Assembly (NCBI GenBank): GCA_965249895.1
Contig: CBDFNC010000005.1
Coordinates: 310,001 to 374,000, forward strand
Direction: 5' to 3'
Length of the DNA stretch: 64,000 nt
Source of the DNA: CBDFNC01 sp965249895
Lineage (GTDB): Bacteria; Pseudomonadota; Gammaproteobacteria; Enterobacterales; CBDFNC01
This document shows positions 59,303 through 64,000 of the stretch, piece after piece. The position numbers and the translations under genes are program-made. Within the stretch, counting starts at the first letter, position 1. Every line of letters begins with the position of its first letter. The notes beneath the pieces are model-generated. The model did not search any database and was not told the DNA's origin. It saw only the letters and a list, made by a program, of their open reading frames with translations.

Positions 59303-62300
59303 ATGAAACACAGCTTAACAAAACGCGTCCGCATCGCTTTGGTTATCTTCGTTTTATGCTCTGTGCCCTTTTTGTTTAATCTGCTCGGTATTGACTTTAG
59401 CTCGCAAAATCTAACCCTTACTCCGGATATGTTTAGTCATGGTTTAATCAAGGTAGACCTTCTGTTTCAGGCATTGTCAGGCGCCCTTCACCATGCATTG
59501 CTGGAATGGACCGCCGTTTGTATTGCGGTTATTGCCGCCCTCACCTCCTTTTTGCACTACAGTATTCGCCGTGATGTTACCGTACCGATTATCGGTATGG
59601 CGTTGTTTTGCGCAGGTATGGTGGACGCATTCCATACCTTAGCAGCGCTTAGGTTAATCGAAGCCAACGCCCCTAATACCAATTTCATTCCCTTTACCTG
59701 GGCGCTTTCACGTATTTTTAATGCCAGCATTATGATCATTGGCGCCAGCATCAGCCTCTGGATCTACCGTCAATCGCACAGCCAGCATGATAATAAAGCG
59801 GCCCGTGTACACGGGTTACCCACCCTGGCATTTATCGGTGTGCTGTTTGTGGCGCTGGCTTATGGCGTGGTCCACTACGCCGCTATCAGCGCCACCTTGC
59901 CGCAAACCATGTTTCGAGATGCACTTATCACCCGGCCTTTTGACGTCTTACCCCTGGCGCTATTTCTATTTGGCGGCACGTTATTTTGGGTCTGGTTTAA
60001 GCAAGATAAAACCATTATTAAATTTGCCTTAATGCTCAGTATCATTCCTGAAGTTATCACCCAACTTCATATGGCATTTGGCTCTGTCGCGCTGTTTGAC
60101 AATCACTTTAATGTGGCCCACTCCCTAAAAATCATTGCCTATGGTTGTGTTTTGGCTGGTCTGCTGATTGATCTGGTTAGACAAATACCAAAGCAACGGC
60201 TCCAGGCCTCATCGGATCATATTCAGAGTGATACCGCATTCAAAACAACCATCGCCAAGGAGTCTCTACTTGAAGTGGGAAAAGCACGTCACCCCTTAGG
60301 GTTAAAGCTGCCTGTTGCTGCGTTTACCCTGGCGTTATGCGTGGCCCTGGTGGTGAGCTTTAGTTTTTATCTTGAGAGTGAGCGGCTTATCTTAAAGCAG
60401 GAAACCGAGGAGTTAAAATTTGAAACTAAGCTGGCAGAGCCGCTGTTAGCTCAGATCTACAGCCAATCTGCCAGCGACGTCATCTTCCTCAGCAGGATGC
60501 CGCCAATTCAGGGGTTGATCAAATCAATAAGTCAAAGTGACAAGTTAAATTATCGGCTCTGGCAAAACAGATTAGAACGGACATTTGAAGAAATGCTCAG
60601 TAGTAAGCGGTTGTATGCGCAAATTCGATATATAGGTATCTCTGATCAGGGTAGAGAGCTGGTGAATGTACAACGCAACAATAAAGGTATCCACCGCGCG
60701 CCTATTTCGAGAATGGAACGAGTCGGCAAACTCGACTTTTTTACCTCGACACTAAAGGTATCGCTGGGGGATGTGTATTTCTCCCCTGTTCATCCGCAGG
60801 CTGTAAGCGGCAATGCGGTAAGCGGCAATGCGGTAGAGCCGGTTAAAAAAATTGTCCATGTCACCACTCCTATTTTTGATGCCGCCACCGGGTTACCGTT
60901 TGGATTAGTGGAAATTAGCGTGGATTTTGGCGCGTTTCTTAAGGGCTTTATCGAAAAAGATTTGGCGCAATTTTCCGTTTACCTGGCCAATGAAAACGGG
61001 GATTTATTATCTTACCCTGGCAATACATCACATTCAGGTGAACAACAGATAAACCTGCATAGCTTACAACAGTCCTTCCCCGAGCTTGTCCCCCTCATTG
61101 AGCAAGGCATTAATACCCAGGCTTTTAACCGGTTGGATGATGCCTATGGTAAAACCCGGGCCTCCTATTTCAGGCAACTCTCTTTTAGCCAATATGGCAA
61201 CAGCCATCCCCTGCTACTCTTGCTGCAGCATAAAAAGGGGACCACTGGCGCGGAGCTGGAAACGTTTAGAAATCGCAGTTTAATTTTAGGTGTTTCCTTG
61301 GCTTTGGTTGCCTTGGCTCTGGCGGTACTCGCATCGAGGCGTGTCACTCAACCACTCACCCAGATGACAGACGCGGTGCAACGCTATGAACAAACAGGGA
61401 AACTGGACTCACTCCCTACTGAGTCATCAGACGAGATAGGTGTATTGGCCCGCAGTTTCCACAACCTGCTGTCTCGTATCAATACATCCCTTAAAGCTCA
61501 GGAGCAGTCAGCTCAACGTGCAGAGGAGTCGTCCAACCGATTACAAGCCATATTAGACTCAGCCGTAGATTCCATCATCACCATAAACCATAAAGGTCAC
61601 ATTCTTTCCTTTAACACTGCTGCTGAAGAAATGTTTGGTTATAAAGAAGTCGATGTATGCAATCATCCAATTAACCTGCTTATTCCGGAGAAGTCCTCTG
61701 AAGAACACCTTGACTACCTAGATAGTTATCTCGACTCCAGCAATATTGGCATAGGTCGGGAGCTTACCGGACAACACAAAAATGGTCTTCAATTCCCCAT
61801 CCACCTCGCTACATCGGAAGTAAAAAATCATCAAGGTAGAATTTTCACCTGTTTAATCCGGGATATTACCAATAGTAAAAAAGTCGAACGTCACCTCATT
61901 GAAGCCAAGGAAGAAGCCGAATCTGCGGCCCGTTATAAATCGGAATTTCTGGCCAGCATGAGCCACGAAATCCGTACTCCGATGAATGGTGTTTTGGGTA
62001 TGTTAGGGTTATTGCTTCGCAGCGAGCTCAAGCAGGACCAATATCACCACGCGAGCTTGGCGCAGACCAGTGCAGAGTCTCTGTTAACCCTTATCAACGA
62101 TATTCTCGACTTCTCTAAGATTGAAGCCGGCAAACTTGACCTGGAGTTACTGGACTTTAACTTACGCAGCTCCATAGATGAATTTGCCGAGTCCATGGGG
62201 CATAAAGCCCAGGAAAAAGGACTGGAACTGGTGCTGGATGTCACCCACATTCACCAATCCATGGTTAAGGGTGATCCCGGCCGCATACGGCAAGTTCTCA

Positions 62301-63937
62301 CTAACCTGGTGAGTAATGCCATCAAGTTCACCGATCAAGGTGAAATCGTTATCAGAGCTGCATTAACCGATGAGAAAGGCGATGTGTTAAGGCTCCATTG
62401 CAGTGTACAAGACACAGGGATAGGCATAAAAGAAAACAAGATGAATTCCCTGTTTGAGTCTTTCACTCAGGTGGATGCATCCACAACGCGCAAATACGGC
62501 GGTACCGGGCTTGGCCTGGCCATATCAAAACAACTTTGCGAACTAATGGGCGGGCAAATTTACGCCAGCAGTATCGCGGGAAAAGGCAGTTGCTTCGAGT
62601 TCGATATTCTCTTGCAAAGCAGTGCGCAATCTCACTTGGTAATGCCTGAAGTGGATATTAATGATGTGCCAATATTAATCGTGGATGACAACGCCACAAA
62701 CCGGGAAGTGTTGCGAGGCCAACTACTGCATTGGGGCGCACAGGTAACCGAAGCCGCTGGAGCGCAGATCGCCCTGAGTTTAATGGAAAAACAACTACTC
62801 GACAGTAGCAACCCCAGGTTCACCGTTATTCTGTTAGACATGCAGATGCCTGAAATAGATGGTGGCGAGTTAGGCAATATAATTCGTGCGGACAACCGCT
62901 TTGATGACTCCAAATTAATTATGATGACCTCCATGAGCCAACGTGGCGATGCCAAGCGATTCGCTCAGCTGGGTTTTGATGGCTACTTCCCTAAACCAGC
63001 TACAACATCTGACCTATTTGATGCCCTGTCGGTCGCTATCGCCGGCGGAGATGTGCTGGCGCAAGCCAAACCATTAATCACCAGCCACTACCTCAAAACC
63101 CTGGAAAAAAACCAGATCAAGCCAGAGGTATCACATCACTGGCCGGAAAATACCCGCTTGTTATTGGTTGAAGATAATTATATTAATCAAAAAGTGGCCT
63201 TAGGAGTACTGGATAGCCTGGGGCTTACGGCGGATATGGCAGGTAATGGCCTGGAAGCTATTACCTCTCTTCAGGAGAGCCCTAATGATGCTCCCTATCA
63301 CCTGATCTTAATGGACTGTCAGATGCCTGAGATGGATGGCTACGAAGCGACCCGGGCAATTAGGCAGGGAAAAGCTGGGGAAGGCTATAAAGCATTGCCA
63401 ATTATCGCCATGACAGCCAATGCCATGAAAGGCGACAAAGAGAAATGCCTGGACTCAGGCATGAACGACTATCTAAGTAAACCCATCAACCCGGGTACGC
63501 TTGAACAAAAACTATCAGCCTGGTTACTTGAAAATGAGTATAATCAACCAAAACCAGCGCCTACACAGAGTCCGCCTGTCAACAAAGTGTGGGATAAGCC
63601 CGATGCGCTAATTCGACTTCATGGCAGTGAGGAATTATTGCAACTAATCGCCAAGACCTTTATTGATGAAGCGCCGGAGCAAAAAACTCAATTCCTTAAC
63701 GCCTATACAGGTAGTGACTGGGAAACACTCGAAAGACTGGTACATACCACGAAGGGAGTCGCAGGTAATATCAGCGCACCAGCGATGCTTGATATTTCTA
63801 ACCAGGTAGAAATTTGTTGCCGTGATCTCGACCTGCCATCACTTCACAACAAATGGCCTGAGTTTTTGAGCGGTTATCAAGCGTTAGTGGAGCATCTGCA
63901 AGAATACCTGCAAGAAGCTGAAAACCCGGTCGAATAA
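59303..63937 (+). CDS. Hybrid sensor histidine kinase with two receiver domains and an HPt domain
   Basis: 1544 aa from ATG 59303 (GGGAG 8 bases upstream); an upstream frame start at 59228 lacks such a site. Order: a membrane sensor of about eight segments (1-300; MASE3-like, GMVDAFHTLAALRL), a second membrane-anchored, Cache-like periplasmic domain (about 345-665), HAMP, PAS (about 735-860), HisKA with His888 (SMSHEIRTPMNG), HATPase (NLVSNAIKFT, GTGLGLAISKQL), receiver 1 with Asp1179 (LLDMQMPEIDG), receiver 2 with Asp1338 (LMDCQMPEMDG) and HPt with His1481 (VHTTKGVAGN). It can run a full His-Asp-His phosphorelay. No response regulator is adjacent in the window. A 15-bp tandem duplication (about 60802-60832) gives SGNAVSGNAV in the sensor. 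Confidence 0.9.
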   Translation: MKHSLTKRVRIALVIFVLCSVPFLFNLLGIDFSSQNLTLTPDMFSHGLIKVDLLFQALSGALHHALLEWTAVCIAVIAALTSFLHYSIRRDVTVPIIGMALFCAGMVDAFHTLAALRLIEANAPNTNFIPFTWALSRIFNASIMIIGASISLWIYRQSHSQHDNKAARVHGLPTLAFIGVLFVALAYGVVHYAAISATLPQTMFRDALITRPFDVLPLALFLFGGTLFWVWFKQDKTIIKFALMLSIIPEVITQLHMAFGSVALFDNHFNVAHSLKIIAYGCVLAGLLIDLVRQIPKQRLQASSDHIQSDTAFKTTIAKESLLEVGKARHPLGLKLPVAAFTLALCVALVVSFSFYLESERLILKQETEELKFETKLAEPLLAQIYSQSASDVIFLSRMPPIQGLIKSISQSDKLNYRLWQNRLERTFEEMLSSKRLYAQIRYIGISDQGRELVNVQRNNKGIHRAPISRMERVGKLDFFTSTLKVSLGDVYFSPVHPQAVSGNAVSGNAVEPVKKIVHVTTPIFDAATGLPFGLVEISVDFGAFLKGFIEKDLAQFSVYLANENGDLLSYPGNTSHSGEQQINLHSLQQSFPELVPLIEQGINTQAFNRLDDAYGKTRASYFRQLSFSQYGNSHPLLLLLQHKKGTTGAELETFRNRSLILGVSLALVALALAVLASRRVTQPLTQMTDAVQRYEQTGKLDSLPTESSDEIGVLARSFHNLLSRINTSLKAQEQSAQRAEESSNRLQAILDSAVDSIITINHKGHILSFNTAAEEMFGYKEVDVCNHPINLLIPEKSSEEHLDYLDSYLDSSNIGIGRELTGQHKNGLQFPIHLATSEVKNHQGRIFTCLIRDITNSKKVERHLIEAKEEAESAARYKSEFLASMSHEIRTPMNGVLGMLGLLLRSELKQDQYHHASLAQTSAESLLTLINDILDFSKIEAGKLDLELLDFNLRSSIDEFAESMGHKAQEKGLELVLDVTHIHQSMVKGDPGRIRQVLTNLVSNAIKFTDQGEIVIRAALTDEKGDVLRLHCSVQDTGIGIKENKMNSLFESFTQVDASTTRKYGGTGLGLAISKQLCELMGGQIYASSIAGKGSCFEFDILLQSSAQSHLVMPEVDINDVPILIVDDNATNREVLRGQLLHWGAQVTEAAGAQIALSLMEKQLLDSSNPRFTVILLDMQMPEIDGGELGNIIRADNRFDDSKLIMMTSMSQRGDAKRFAQLGFDGYFPKPATTSDLFDALSVAIAGGDVLAQAKPLITSHYLKTLEKNQIKPEVSHHWPENTRLLLVEDNYINQKVALGVLDSLGLTADMAGNGLEAITSLQESPNDAPYHLILMDCQMPEMDGYEATRAIRQGKAGEGYKALPIIAMTANAMKGDKEKCLDSGMNDYLSKPINPGTLEQKLSAWLLENEYNQPKPAPTQSPPVNKVWDKPDALIRLHGSEELLQLIAKTFIDEAPEQKTQFLNAYTGSDWETLERLVHTTKGVAGNISAPAMLDISNQVEICCRDLDLPSLHNKWPEFLSGYQALVEHLQEYLQEAENPVE

Positions 63938-63944
63938 CCGGTTT

Positions 63945-63984
63945 GCTGACCCCCGCATTCCCAAGCAGCTTGAGTATATACCCC
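63945..63984. repeat. End of a repeat D element, cut by the window edge
   Basis: GCTGACCCCCGCATTCCCAA followed by GCAGCTTGAGTATATACC matches the right end of the element at 10711-10979 with few differences. Only this end is visible next to the kinase stop. Confidence 0.7.
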
Positions 63985-64000
63985 ATTAAGCCGAAAAAGA

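Overview
The window looks like chromosomal DNA of a marine gammaproteobacterium of the Alteromonadales type (Thalassomonas/Colwellia/Shewanella-like). This rests on AT-leaning base composition, the kind of transporters and regulators present, and a very high load of short dispersed repeats and decayed insertion sequences. The taxon is an inference; there is no rRNA or tRNA gene here to settle it.

Layout. 1-890: start of an XRE regulator, a dead IS200 transposase, a 67-bp direct repeat and a perfect 20-bp palindrome. 889-9487: a phosphoglycerate/PEP uptake locus, with a pyruvate kinase and an organophosphate antiporter on the minus strand and pgtC-pgtB-pgtA (binding protein, sensor kinase, response regulator) on the plus strand. 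9.8-19.4 kb: an accessory stretch with an EamA transporter, a HAD protein, a metallophosphoesterase, a recombinase remnant, an ISNCY element with a duplicated left end, a wrecked IS630, remnants of a GlpR/UgpC locus, and broken NUDIX and phosphotransferase genes behind selO. 21.1-22.9 kb: a nested insertion in which one small repeat contains a second small repeat and an IS110/IS1111 element. 23-28 kb: HDOD pseudogene, TSUP permease, binding protein, allE with a divergent LysR gene. 27.9-31.1 kb: thiBPQ thiamine importer. 31.7-38.6 kb: diguanylate cyclase, alpha/beta-hydrolase-like protein, kinase-like protein, RluA-type pseudouridine synthase, LysE exporter, coiled-coil protein, AraC regulator. 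38.7-42.1 kb: polar amino-acid ABC importer with a divergent ATPase gene. 43.9-56.4 kb: an iron island, with a Fur-box-led operon (nitroreductase, binding protein, two FecCD permeases, ATPase, nucleotidyltransferase), then an IS1111 element and two tandem TonB-dependent siderophore receptors. 56.7-59.0 kb: a toxin-antitoxin pair between two copies of a 280-bp repeat, among rhs, recombinase and IS110 fragments. 59.3-63.9 kb: a large hybrid histidine kinase.

How it works together. PgtB/PgtA with PgtC should sense external phosphoglycerates or PEP and switch on the antiporter; the neighbouring pyruvate kinase would use imported PEP, but its metal-binding Asp is Asn. The two TonB receptors would deliver ferric siderophore to the Fur-controlled FecBCD-type importer.

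The most striking signal is in the two IS1111-type elements. Each sits inside a dispersed repeat, so the empty target can be read from sister copies. Each carries, in its about 200-bp non-coding tail after the transposase, two short segments that match the two sides of its own target, in the same order and polarity. That is what a target-guiding RNA (seekRNA/bridge RNA) predicts. A second clear result is a 200-bp TIR element with an exact 8-bp target duplication that splits the nucleotidyltransferase gene; removing it restores the frame.
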